DNA of 64,000 nucleotides from Dimorphilus gyrociliatus (Eukaryota; Annelida; Polychaeta; Dinophilidae), in assembly GCA_904063045.1 (NCBI GenBank), contig CAJFCJ010000012.1, positions 2,413,180 through 2,477,179 of the forward strand. The letters run 5' to 3'. Positions 12,301 to 24,418 of the stretch are shown here, piece after piece (position 1 is the first letter of the stretch; the number at the start of each line of letters is the position of its first letter). Below the pieces are notes generated by a model. It had not been told where the DNA came from. It saw only the letters and a list, made by a program, of their open reading frames with translations, and did not search any database. The position numbers were made by a program, and so were the translations under genes.

Positions 12301-15300
12301 ACTAACTAAAAAGAATGATGAGGCTACCAGGAAAATTGAAGAAACTAAGCAAAAAGCTCTTGAAGAATATAATAATATTTGTAATGTGAGGGGGCTTTGA
12401 TATTTAATTTATTACCTTATCCCTTTGCATTGTTTTAATTGAATTCTTTAGCTTTAGCGTAAAGAAATTTTAACGCTCTATCGATTTTTTAATAGGCTAA
12501 TGGAAACACTGAAGCTGAGCTGAGGAATCTAAGAAAGGAGAACCAAGAATTAAGAGAAGGCTGCCAGAAGGCAACTGATGCTCTTACTTTTGCTGAAGCA
12601 GATGCCGAGAATATTCGAAAGGATTTGAACAATAAAGCGAAGGCTTTAGACAAGCTGAATTTGGAGAATAAGGTGAGAGCTTATCAGCATTAAACATTTG
12701 AAAACAATGAATGATAGGATTGGATAATATTACTAACAGCATTTTAACTCTTATCCTCAATTAATTTTGTTGCCAGAATTTTCTACAATGAGAACCTTTT
12801 CTGTTTTACAGGAATTTCAGGAGCGGGAGAACAAGATAAAGAGTGAATTAGCAGCTGCACAGGATAAACTGTCATCTCTAGAAAATTCCACCAATGACAA
12901 TCATAATAATTCGTTTGATCTCTTGAGGCGGTTATTCCCACAAGTAGATTTGAAAAATAATATGGTAATTTTTTAAATAGCTAACCTACCAACTCAATTC
13001 ATTCTGAAATTTATAAAATATTTTCTAGAGTGAAGATGAAGTAATTACTCTATGCTCCAGCTACACTCAAGATGAAAAGTTGCAGGCAAAACTACAACTA
13101 CAAGAGTCAACATTAGTTCAAACTGTAAACAAAGTTTTATTTTAAAAAAACATAAACCTAGTATAAATATTTTACAAGTAAAGACTTTTTAAATGGGGCT
13201 ATCAAGTGCCTTTTACCATCCGTTGATATTAGAAAAGCGATAGTATTTTTTTAAAAAACAGTAGACTGACTTTTAACTAGAAATTAAAACTAAAACGAAT
13301 TCTTCTAAATTCATTTTATTTTCCCTGAACAGAAAAATGCCTTAGATGCAATTGAGAGTTCTGTTGAAAAGAACGAAGCTCAATGGAAAGAGGAGAAACA
13401 ATCCATGTTAAATGATTTAGCTAAAACGAAGGAAGAACTAGAGAGTCTTCGACGTAACCAAACTGAAGTGAGTCGATAGCCTTGTTCTTTAGCTTATTAG
13501 AATTTTGCCTAATGATAGTTTAACCTTAAAAGTATGCACTTTAGTAATTTTCTCTAGTCTTTCTCTTTATTAGTGAAAGAGAAGAATTAAAATGTTGAAT
13601 ATGCAATTTGCAATTTGCATGTGCTATTTTGTTAACTATTATACCGAGCAGATGTGTTAAAATAGATGAAGTATTAGAAATCTGTGTTGTAGAAATTTTG
13701 CTCGTTATTCAACATTGTATAGAAGAAGCATATACTAATTATTGTTTGACTCTCATAGATCATCTTTTTCTCGCCTTTTAAACATATTTTCAGATTAACA
13801 ATCTCATTCAATTGTTATTGCGTAATAATCAGGATAAATATTTAACACGAATTTTCTGTAAGAAATACAGCGAAAACGTAGGAAAACATATTTAAAAAAA
13901 GAAAGTTAGATTTTAGAAAAATGGATAGACAACTAAAGTCGTTTTACTTAACGAAGATCAATACAATTGCTGATCTATCCATTCATTTGTAATTAGGAAA
14001 ATTTATAATTCACATTTATTTTTAGGTGTTTATCACGAAAAAATGGAAGTTTTTGTCCAAATTTCGAAAATACAATGATCTTGAACTTAAGACGGCTTCA
14101 GACTGGTTAATGATTTTTCTCCACTTTTGGGACACAACTATGACATGATTTTAGAAACATGATTAGACTTATACACATTTACATAAATACAATTTTAACA
14201 TATTTTCTCTCTGTTGCTGTCTCCGTCCTGTCAAAACCTTTCTAAGAAATTGATTTTAAAAAAAAAACCAAATTTTATAGATAAGTCTACGTGTTTGAAC
14301 TATTTATCTTAATGCATTTAGACAAGAAACATAATCAAAATTAATATGTCCTGAATATTAAACATGTAATAATTACCTTTTGTACATTGTACCTTTATTC
14401 ATTTGGCAGCTTAATTAAAATCATCAAAAGCATTTAAAACTTGAAAAGGCGAATAGGATTGGTCGCTTAGTTTTTGTTATAGTTTGTGTTAATTACTGTT
14501 AGTATTAGTAGATTTAGGAACATTAGATAATTTAGAAGTTAAGTGCTCGGTATATGAATTTCTTTCTTTAATTTAAAACATTTTTTTCCACTCTTAGTCT
14601 ATTCGATTGATTCATAGTTTTTCTTTTAAACAATACTTTTTTTTACTACCTTGCTGTGTAACAGTTTATTTTCAGTTGAATTTTGTATTGAAGAGCGGTT
14701 TATGTTTTTTTGCAGCTGAGCTCATAGCAAACGTTTCGAAGGAATAGGAACGATTAATAATGGAGGAGCTAAGAAAATTATACAAATTTCAGTTTATAGA
14801 GGAACGTTTATTACACTCGATTTTTTTCTTTGAAATATGTTATCTAATGTTTCGCTTATTTATGACTTAATGTTAATTGGAGAACATTTTCTATAATTAT
14901 TTTTATATCGATTCTGGTCGATTATCGTGATTTTGACAAGGGGATTATGTATATGTATTAAGCAAACAAAAAAAAAGGAAAAAAAATACATGACGTCTTT
15001 TTGTTTCTGGTCACTTGATGGTATTGGTATTTGTTAATTTTTTGCTGATGTAAAATGCAAATTGCCTTCAACAAACTTCCCTCACTACTATCTTTTATTT
15101 AAATAAATGGTCAATATATTAAAATATCATAAGATTAAGAGTCTGTAGAGTTCTTTTTTTCATTCACTCTTTTATTGCCTTAGGCTTCGGGGTATTCGGT
15201 GCATTTCATTATTATATACACTATATATATATCTATACTGTATATACATATATTATTTTTATTATCGTATCAGCATTATTATTATTTATTATCGTATTAT

Positions 15301-17209
15301 CGCTATCACAACTATTCCAATTAATTATCTTTAAAAGCTATTATCATTAAATCAATCGTTGCAGATATAAGAGCCGATGCATTTACCTTCTCAATTAGTC
15401 ATTTTAAACTAACGGTCGACAATAGTGTAGGCGTATAGGCCTATGAATTGTCGCCATGAAACACCTTAATAAATGATATACACATATTTTATTATGTTTA
15501 CTAACTTTGCTATTTGCTACGAAGAAAGCTTACTATTTTTAAGGTCTAATCGACGTTTTAGAAAGATATACCGCAATTTATAGATTTGCTTTGAACTTTA
15601 TTCTCCCTTCTATTATTTTTGACATACTAAAGTTCCATATTTAAATAGCATTTATATATATTAGCTTTTACGCGCTAGAGATTATCTCTTCTGCTGAACT
15701 ATAAGCCGACGATAAATGACTTAAATTGTAAATGTTATACTTTACGTATAGGCTGACGTCGAGTTGAACAACTGTAGAGAACGTCTAAGTATGCTAGAAA
15801 GTGACAAATTGCAGTTACAAAGCGATCTTTCAAAATCAACAATGTCATTGAAAAGTTTGGAAATGGTGGAAAGTCAAGTTGGTACTCACTTATTCAATAG
15901 AAAACACACTGGCAATTAGGATTGTTTATAAAAACAATTATCATTCGCAAACAGGTAATCGATTTGAGAAAAACGTTAACGGATGAAAAACGAAACACAA
16001 CAAAATTAGGTGGTATGCTTAAGACAGGTCAGGATGCTCTAAAAGCTGAACAAGAGCGTGTTAAATATTTAGAAGATCAATTAAAAGCCAAGTCCGAAGT
16101 AAGTTTTGATGGAAAAACCAATTTTGTTCAATTGTTTTTTCTCGTCCTTTCCAATTCATGAAATTTTTAAGAGAGACGGCCTTTCGTTCGATTATTTATG
16201 TGTAAAACGTCTCTGAATTCAGGAGTTGATTACGTTGGCGAAAGAGACGCATCCGGATTGGGATGTTATCGATACGGTTGTAGAGGTATTAGGATGCATA
16301 TAGAGAAATGTTTAAGTTTAACAAACGACTAATATGATATAAACAAAAAGCAAACAAAAAACTTTGTACTGAACTCTTCTTCTTCTTCTTCTCCTTCTTC
16401 TTCCTCTTTTTCTTCTAACTATTATTATTATTATTTTTACTTTCCTTGCATATCTCTTTCAAGCGAAACCGGGAAATGTTCAGCGAAAACTCTCATCCAG
16501 ATTTCTTCTATTCTCTATAGTAACTGTTCTATGTTTCATGCCTGTTTCGTATTTTCCTTTTAAAGTTTTCTTTTATCTGTCTGGTGAATGCCGTGTGTAG
16601 ATAGATAGAAGAGTGACTATTCTCGAAAAAGACTTTTAACGAGAAGACCGATCCAAGAGTGACAGTACAATGCTGTTTAAGCTTATTAACAATTTGTTTG
16701 GTAGAGAAACCCATTAGTCTGTAAAGCCTGAACCTTGATTTTTTTTGAAGTCCTAGCTAATATTACAACTCTCTGCTTCTAATACGCCTATATTTATATA
16801 CAAGATAGCTAAATTTAGAGGTTTTATTGAGGAGATTAGCCGAGTAACGACTGTTTCTTTTTGAATAGGGTTTGAATAGTGGGGAGACTGAAAAGAAAAT
16901 CGATGAGGTAATGATTATTAGATAAATTTGAATGTGAATGGAAAAAATCTATGAGATTTTCATTGTTTTGTTTTTTTTTTCCCCACGTTACCCAGTTGCA
17001 CGAAAAATTGGAAATGACTCAACGGGAGCTGCAAGACGAAATAAAAGCTAATCAACATTTATCTGGTAGATTAGTGAGTGAATAATAAAATAAGAGAGTG
17101 CTGCGAAAGGAATTGAATGATAATAAAATTTTGTTTTTTTTTTCTTTCCTCTCTTCCAACTTTTCAACAGGCTTCGCTGGGGATTATGGTCAATAATAAG
17201 AAGAAGTAA
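9327..17209 (+). CDS. Kinectin / ribosome-binding protein 1 (p180)-like ER coiled-coil protein
   Basis: ER membrane anchor protein with a long cytosolic coiled coil; in vertebrates these proteins bind kinesin, ribosomes or microtubules and shape ER sheets. Exons: 9327-9746, 10336-11058, 11316-11396, 11757-11852, 11933-12385, 12496-12672, 12812-12964, 13029-13124, 13333-13467, 15752-15877, 15955-16098, 16223-16285, 16869-16907, 16996-17073, 17171-17209; 940 aa. An N-terminal membrane helix (residues ~5-28) is followed by TYEEMIEEQRQRSGLV, matching the p180 motif SYEEALANQRKE, then a Lys-rich tract (about 45-75) and an acidic linker. From residue ~150 to the end it is heptad-like Glu/Lys/Leu/Gln sequence with one poly-Gln tract. 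The tail motif LAKETHPDWDVID and a basic KKK end fit the family. p180's decapeptide repeats are absent. All 14 introns are phase 0, so exons can be skipped without frameshift. Confidence 0.85.
13468..15751 (+). other. Large intron 9 of the kinectin-like gene (2.3 kb)
   Basis: By far the longest intron in the left half of the window. It is A+T-rich with no ORF of interest on either strand. It holds an AT-rich palindromic stretch at 15219-15255 and ATT/TATT simple repeats at 15254-15302. No transposon ends, tRNA or nested gene were recognised. An alternative terminal exon cannot be excluded. Confidence 0.5.
16375..16417 (+). repeat. (TTC)n microsatellite in kinectin-like intron
   Basis: About 40 bp of TTC/TCC repeats between the exons ending at 16285 and starting at 16869. 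Simple repeat, no coding potential in context. Confidence 0.85.
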
Positions 17210-17833
17210 TAATAATAATAAAACAATAAAAACTGCTAAAGAAAAAAAAATGAAGTAAGAAATGAGAAGAGGACGGCTGGAAAAAAAATATTAGATGAAA
17301 TATATAGAAAATTACTGGAAAATAGATAAAAAAATTGATAAAAAATAGATAAAATTTATAAATAATCAACTAATTGAATATATTTAATGCTAATATATAA
17401 GAAAAGAAATGAATATAGATACGTAATGTATAATTTATTAAACAAAATGTTCCTAGGGGTATTTATTCGAAGAAATATTGGCTCAAGACATCAATTTAGA
17501 CTTGTGTTATGAAATGTTCTGTTTCAATTCGTTGCATGTATTAACGATGATGATTATGATGGTGGTGATGTTGTTGTTATTATTATATACTATATTTATT
17601 AAAACAAAAAAAAACAAAAAGACTAAATACACTGCTTCCTTATATCATGTTGAATACTGGCTAGATGTCGCTAGTTTAACTTTTTTGTAAGAAATTATGA
17701 ATATTCAAGATAACGATTACCGATAATCGGCCTACCGCCGGCCGCACTAGGAGACAGCAACAACAACATGGCAGTATGTTGTCGGATAAGGAGAATTTTG
17801 CAGTTTTGTAGAAAATGTCTTTAAATGTAGAAA
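17210..17833. other. Intergenic, kinectin-like to ARM/FN3 gene
   Basis: 3' untranslated region of the upstream gene followed by the 5' region of the next. It contains poly-A/AAT simple tracts near 17200-17350. An ORF at 17478-17690 is hydrophobic low-complexity and is not supported as a gene. Upstream of the next start, a 19-nt segment (AAAATGTCTTTAAAT...) is repeated at 17813 and 17831; only the second ATG opens the long frame. Confidence 0.45.
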
Positions 17834-20800
17834 ATGTCTTTAAATTGGTCGGATAACGATTACTTTGTACGGCTTTTAAAGGCCGATAAACGCGGTTACG
17901 CCGCCTTAGAATGCCTCGTCGACGATCTTCACGTGGATAAAGATCGTACAATCGGCAAATTATTAAGACATTCAGGTTCTGAGGATTTTTTATGGGCCCT
18001 CGTTAAACTACTAGGTGACCCAAATTCAAGGTTAGTCTATCATTGTACTAAATGTTAGTAATATAAAAATATATCTATAAATATATATCCGTGCGGCAAG
18101 TGTGTGAAATCAACAGCAAAATCAATAATAACAGAAGGGATTGAATTTTTGTTTGGCAGATTGATTTTCTCATTTTAATTCCTTTTTATCCTTTTGATCT
18201 AACGAGAAAAATCTTTGTACGTTAATTAGCCAAAGTATTATTAATAATCAAGTGATATTTATTTGTTATTTAGCTATAAATTTATTAATTATTATTTACT
18301 CAGCCATATTCTTCTTATATATTTCAATATACCATAAAGCTTTACAAGAATCTCTCTACTGCCTAAATTCATTCAAGCTACTTGAACAATAATGGATTAT
18401 AGAAACTCTCCTACAACCGATTTAAGCTTTAAGATTAAACTAATCTGATTTAGTGGTAAAAATAGCATAGTTTTTAGGGAATAGTGAAAGAGAAAGACTG
18501 ATGATTGACACTCTAATTGTTGAATATCCTGAATCTTCTTCCTCTTCTTTTCAGGGTTGCTGGCAACGCCGCTTATATATTGGGAACTCTAGCCGAAAAT
18601 GAACTTGGCTACCTTCGAGTCATCTCACTCATCAACTCAAAATGCGCGGAAAGTAGACGGATACTATCCGACCTAACTAATATGTTGACCTTCGACGACT
18701 CGGAAAGCGTTATGAACGCAGCTGGAACTATAGGTGGGCATTTCTGGGTCTTTGTTAATTTTCTATCAGATTTTTCCTTTGTTTCTTTGTGTTTCAGTGT
18801 AATGTTATAGATTTATTGAGTTGAGTATACACTTTAATCTATTTATATTTAGTTTAATTGTCATACAAATATATTAAAATTGCTATCAATTTACTTTACC
18901 ACACACTTTCTATTTATACTAGTCTTTTCTTTATTCGTTTCTTCAGGAACCCTCGCCGAAAGTCCGGAAGGTAGGGAGTGGATGCTAAGGCAAGACTGCT
19001 TGGACGATACTATCGACCGTATTACGAATCTACTATCGCACAATAATCTTTGGACGGCTAGCAACGCTGCCTTAGTCTTAGCTAGAATTACCATCTCGGA
19101 AGACGGCTGCGAACGTCTGCTTTGCCATTCGAATTCCTCTTCGATTCTTACTAATCTAATACTTTCGTTGGGTGTCGACGAAGCGGGAAGGGGTATGAAC
19201 GCCGCTTTTGCCGTTGGACGCCTGTGCGATACCGATAAGGGTAGGCATAAACTCCTATCGTTACCAGAGTCCGAAAAGATGATAAGTTCACTATCCAAAA
19301 TGCTATGCTGTAACGATTCGGGAGCGTCGAAGAACGCCTGCTTCGCTATAAGTTGTCTAGCCACAAATCCAATGGGACATTCTCGACTATTAGAAAATCA
19401 AAGATCGGAAACGGTTTTAAAGACTTTAGCCGAACTGTTGTGCGCCGAAGATTCGGAGACTGCCTGGTTTTCTGCTATGACCCTACATACTTTAGCTAGT
19501 CAGCCGAAGGGTTGCCTTAGGTTAAGGAAGACGAGCGACGTTACCAACTCCCTCAAGTCAATAGCCCAATCGGAGATGAGCGAACATAAGTAAGTAAACT
19601 CGAATGCATCACAAACAGAATGTTCAATAAACTTTGTTTTACCTCTTATCCAGGGAAGATTTAAAGGAGGAGGTAAATAAGACTCTGGCCATTCTCAAGA
19701 GGTTAGACAAAGCCGAACCGCCTGACATTGAACGTAAGTTGTTAAGTAAACACAAATGCTTTATGATATGTTAATGAGATTTTGAATTGCAGAGGAGTCG
19801 TTCGAGAAAGTCCTAGTTAAATGGAAAGAGTCAAAAACAAATTCTGGACTCAAAGTAAAATATCAATTGTTTTTAGGTAAGTGATTAATCAATGAAAAAT
19901 TCAACTTGAACATAATTAATCATTCAAATATCAAGAATAATCCATTTTTTATCTTCATTGCCCCTGTCTTTTTTTTCATTCTTATCAAATAGTAAAATGC
20001 ACTTAAAGTATACTTGATATTCTAGTTATTTATTGCTATTATTCTTTATCGAGTATCATCGTTATACAATCTAGACGGCTGTAGACCGGATTCTCTCTTA
20101 TCAATATATCTATGTAGTTTTTGTTTGTTCAACGCCATCTAACGGTGGGAATTGTCACTTTCCCCCTCCCTCCGACCAATTGTTAGTAGAGAGAATTCTT
20201 AGTATTTAGGGGGGCGGGGGGAGTAACGGGAAAAAATGCGATTAATTGAACGCTTACGTTTAGTCATAGAAACTTATCTCTCCATATATCGATTATTTAA
20301 TTGCTTTGTATTAGGTTCTTTTACTTGGATATGTACTTCTTGTCGATTCAATTATCTTTACTGGATATTGTTTGAAACGCCATCTAACGGTCAAAATAAA
20401 ATATTCATTATAATAAGTGTAATATGCAATTTTTATAAGATGTACTATGGAATTAGGTTAAAAAAAACCAAACTTTAATGAATAGTTAAAATAAAGCGAT
20501 TAATTAACCTTTTTCAGACGATATATCTGTTTACAACGGTGAAAAAATTGAACACGTTCTTAACAAGCTACAACCTCATACGACTTATACTGTTCGTTTA
20601 AGAGCCTTTACGGAGGGTGACGAAGCTCCACTTTCCGATCCAGTTAATTTTACAACAGCCGAAACTGTTCCAACTATTCCACTTAATTTTAGATTGTTAG
20701 TTCGAACAACAACACAACTTAAATTAGCTTGGGATCCTCCAGAATTTTCTAATGGAATATTAAAAGGATACTACGTTTATCTTGGGGAAAAACTATCCGA

Positions 20801-23712
20801 ACATACTTACGAAACCAGTTGTATAGTCTCTAGTTTACAGCCGAGTACTAGTTATGACTTTAAAATATGTGCCGCGACGAGTAAAGGGAAAGGACCTTTT
20901 GATCAAATCACAGCAACAACTGCTGAGATGGGTAATATAACTATTATATATAAATATACAATTGTGTATTTCGAATCTCTATACCTAAACCATCGTATTT
21001 CCTATTCTATTTAATAGGCGCACACGCTCCAAGTAAACCCGAAGTTGTAGTTCTTGGACGAAATGAGTTAACTGTTTCGTGGAATCCACCAGAAGTACCG
21101 TTAGGGCGTATTTCTAGATATGATCTAGTTATGAATAATAAAACGATATTTTCTGGAACGGATTTACATTTTCATGTGACCAGATTATCGCCTGATACTG
21201 AGTATACATTCCACGTTACAGCGGTGACTTCTGAGGGGAAGGTAAGTTTAAAATGACCGAATTAATAACGGAGAGCAGATTGTAAATCACATATTCATTC
21301 ATTTTTTCTTTTTTGAACAGTGCGAAAGTAAAACCACAAAGAAGCGAACCGCAAAAGATGAATGTAAATATTCTCCTTCTCTATTCAATCTATTGCAAAC
21401 TCCTTTTTCCTCTTATTCATTCATTCATTCATTCATCAATCTTTTTAACGACATATTCCTTTCCAATCGATGTAGACGAAGGTGAGAGACAGCCACTTTA
21501 TCAAACTCCAGTGAAAAAAGATGGAACAGAAGTCGACATTAAAGTTGATTCTCCGCCAAAATCTGTTAAAAGAAGGCGAAAATCAACAGCAACAGTTTGC
21601 TCTCAAGAAAATGTCCCAGCAGTTCAGACAACTCCAAGAGTTAGTAGCGCAAGTGCCAAAAAGGTAAGACGGAAACAGAAATCTCATCATCTAGGCATTT
21701 TATTAAAGAAAGAAAAGTAGGACTAAAATAAGCAAACAAACAAACAAACAAACAAAACAAAAACAAATTATTAACAAAAATCACCGCTTTGCACTCGATG
21801 TGTGTTTTATTTATTTTCTTACTGATTGACGAGAATAGGAGAGTGAGACCCTAGAAGAAAATGGATGAAAAATTAAGGGAAAGATTTAAATTGTTAAAGA
21901 TCGCTAAAATAAACAAATAAACAAAGAAAAAAACATCATTGTTTTTAATGCACGGTGTTTGTGTGTGTGTGTGTTTTTTTCCCACTAATTTCTTAAACAA
22001 AATATTCAGAAAAACAACCACGTTCACAGCGCTTTGCCGAAAGCCAGATTAAAATTACAGGTAATTATATCTAACAGCAAAAATAATTCAACATTAACCT
22101 ATCACTTGTATCTTTTAAGTATTTCCTTTTATATATACTGTATTATATTTATATACTTTACATCTTTTCCTTCACTCTCTCTCTCTCTCTCTTATGCCAC
22201 AACAACAACAAATACAATTACCATAACAACCTAATTCTCTTGGACTAGTTGAATATATTCATTAAATTGTCTATAATCTCATTTCAGAAAGTTCGTGCAA
22301 AAACTCCAGATGTAACCTTGAAAAGGTCGCAGACAATGATAGGTATCTATAAAAACTAGATTGTTTAACGTATATCGGATAAAAGACTTTGTATTCATTA
22401 GAAAAACCTGTAAGCTTAGTGAGGAAAGAAAGTGTAGAAACAACTGTAACATCTAAAAGTTCTGAAGTTGAACAGCAGGAGGTAAGCGTTTGATTTTTTA
22501 GCAAATAATTAAACATATTCCCCATAAAGATTTTCTTATCATTACAAATTGTTGTAAACAAATTATTAAACCAAAAACAACCTTATTGTTATATAATAAA
22601 GATTTGTAAAGAACTTAACGCACAACGTTGGATTGAAATGTTCGATTGGCGCACTACTTTACGTTGTTATAATAATTTTACAGAGGTAGTCGAAACTTTG
22701 TTGTGTGAACATTTTGTGTTTACTTATTTAATTAATTAATTAATTAATTAGATAATTATTTTTTAGATAGAATAGAATTAATATTATTATTACTATTATT
22801 ATTATTTAGTATTAATTCTTTGTTTTAAATATGTTATACAATAACTACTAACTTGTTGGGTTTTTTTTATATTTACCTTTACTTTCGTTTTCATCTTGTT
22901 TTATGTAGTTTCACACATCAACGATTTATACCTTATTATATCTATTATTAGAGTGCTCCTGTTCCTAGAAGGCGAACGTCCATTTCTAAAAAGGACATAG
23001 AAGTCAGTGAAGAGGAAACTACTAGAGTTCATTCCAAGTTAACAATGCCTAAACCTGAGTTTTTTGGTATTAAGAAACAAACTCGAAATAATCAATTTGA
23101 GCATCAAAATTCGGCTAATTCAACAAGAAAAGAATCTCAAACACCTTATCGCTTCGATATTACTCGAACTTTTACTACTTTCAATCTCTTGAGAACTGCC
23201 TCTCAAAACCGTCCAAAACCCGGTTATGCTGATGAAAATCAAGGTCAAGCTGAGAATCAGATGCCAAGCTTACGTAGAGCGGCGACTTTTGTTCAGAATA
23301 GCAGAAGAGATAGTGGCCTAAGCCGATCATCTAATAATAGTAATTCTAATAATAACTATGTAATTGACGTTCCTGAAACAGCAGTGAGATCTGCGGCAAA
23401 CCATACAAAATTTGTTCCAATGCAATTTAGAACTCAGCCGCAAAATTTGCCATCTTCTTTACACAGACAAGCTACAATGGTTAAGGGGGATAAATCAACG
23501 CAATGGTTAGATAATCTGCCAAAAAAGGAAGATCATGGCCATCTGACTGGTTTAAGTATGAAAACCAAGTAAGTTAACAAACATAAACAAGCATAATGTT
23601 TTTTTTATTTAACGAAAAAAAAACACGCAGAGTCTTTCAAAGCCGTCCGTTGCCAAATCAACTTCCGTCTTCGAGTCGAAAGCCTAAAAAGACGGTTGCT
23701 TTCGTTTCATAG
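17834..23712 (+). CDS. Armadillo-repeat plus fibronectin type III protein with long basic tail
   Basis: Not recognised as a named gene. Exons: 17834-18030, 18555-18733, 18947-19589, 19654-19733, 19793-19876, 20518-20931, 21018-21241, 21321-21363, 21476-21663, 22010-22060, 22288-22342, 22402-22481, 22952-23568, 23631-23712; 978 aa, all phases consistent. Residues ~1-340 are ARM/HEAT-type helical repeats (VAGNAAYILGTLAE, NAAGTIGTLAESPEG, NAALVLARIT, NAAFAVGRLCD, NACFAISCLA). Residues ~370-607 hold about three FN3 modules (LNKLQPHTTYTVRLRAFTEG; LKLAWDPPEF...LQPSTSYDFKI; LTVSWNPPEV...LSPDTEYTFHVTAVT). The remaining ~370 residues are disordered, with basic clusters (KRRRKS, PRRRTS) and TP/SP sites. 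There is no signal peptide, so the FN3 domains are probably cytosolic. A scaffold role in cytoskeleton or cilium is a guess. Confidence 0.82.
21731..21765 (+). repeat. (CAAA)n microsatellite
   Basis: Tandem CAAA units within the intron between exons ending 21663 and starting 22010 of the ARM/FN3 gene. The same intron also has a (GT)n tract at about 21957-21973. Confidence 0.85.
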
Positions 23713-24418
23713 TGCCTTTATTACCTGTTTCATTAATGGGAAATAAGCGAAAATAAACAGAATAAATAAATAAATAAAATAAACTGATCATTTGGTTCTC
23801 TTTTCAGTTCCTTTTTTTTTTAAATGAAAACAACAAATATTTGTTATACAAGAAACAATCTACCTTTTATGTTTTTCTCTTTCAATAAAGATTACTTAAT
23901 TTCTCTTTTTGGGTTCGATTGATTCTGTAGAATAATTTAATTAATAAAATTTCTATGTAAATCTATACCTTCGCTAACGATCGAATATTCTAGTTAATTT
24001 GTGTGGGCGTATTCCAATGAAGAATTTAGAATTGGCATTAAAAGTAAAAATTAAACAATTCATCGGGTAGTCAAGCCAACAATCCAAACCACCGCCTTTA
24101 TAAGTGACTAATTACGGTCGATTTCATTGAATTTTATGAAAAGACACTAGCGTGGGAGATATTTGTTTTTTATTTTTATTTTAAAATTAACATTTGCTAT
24201 AGTGATAAAAAAATACTTTTTTATTCCCTTCGATACCCCTCCCTTAATCCTTTGTCAAAGATAGATCAGTAAATCTTTTCCGTTACGAGTGAAAGCTTTG
24301 TAGACGTTTTCCTTATGAAGACTTTTGAAGGATTTTGTGACTAGTTGATTTGAATACAGGGAAAAAAGTCCTATATCTAATAAAACTGTAAAATTGTCTA
24401 TCCATTTTTCTTGTCGAA
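23713..24418. other. Intergenic, between convergent ARM/FN3 gene and POFUT2
   Basis: About 700 bp of A+T-rich sequence holding the 3' untranslated regions of two convergent genes. AATAAA-type signals occur at 23751-23780 for the plus gene. The minus ORF at 24255-24476 overlaps the last POFUT2 exon in another frame and is not a gene. Confidence 0.5.

Noticed and set aside
17478..17690. 70-residue plus ORF with hydrophobic stretch
   Set aside because: Low-complexity TTATTA/ATG-rich sequence in a spacer, without splice or homology support.
18891..19364. 157-residue minus-strand ORF opposite the ARM repeats
   Set aside because: Shadow of the large plus-strand exon 18947-19589, which has the ARM pattern and consistent splice phases.
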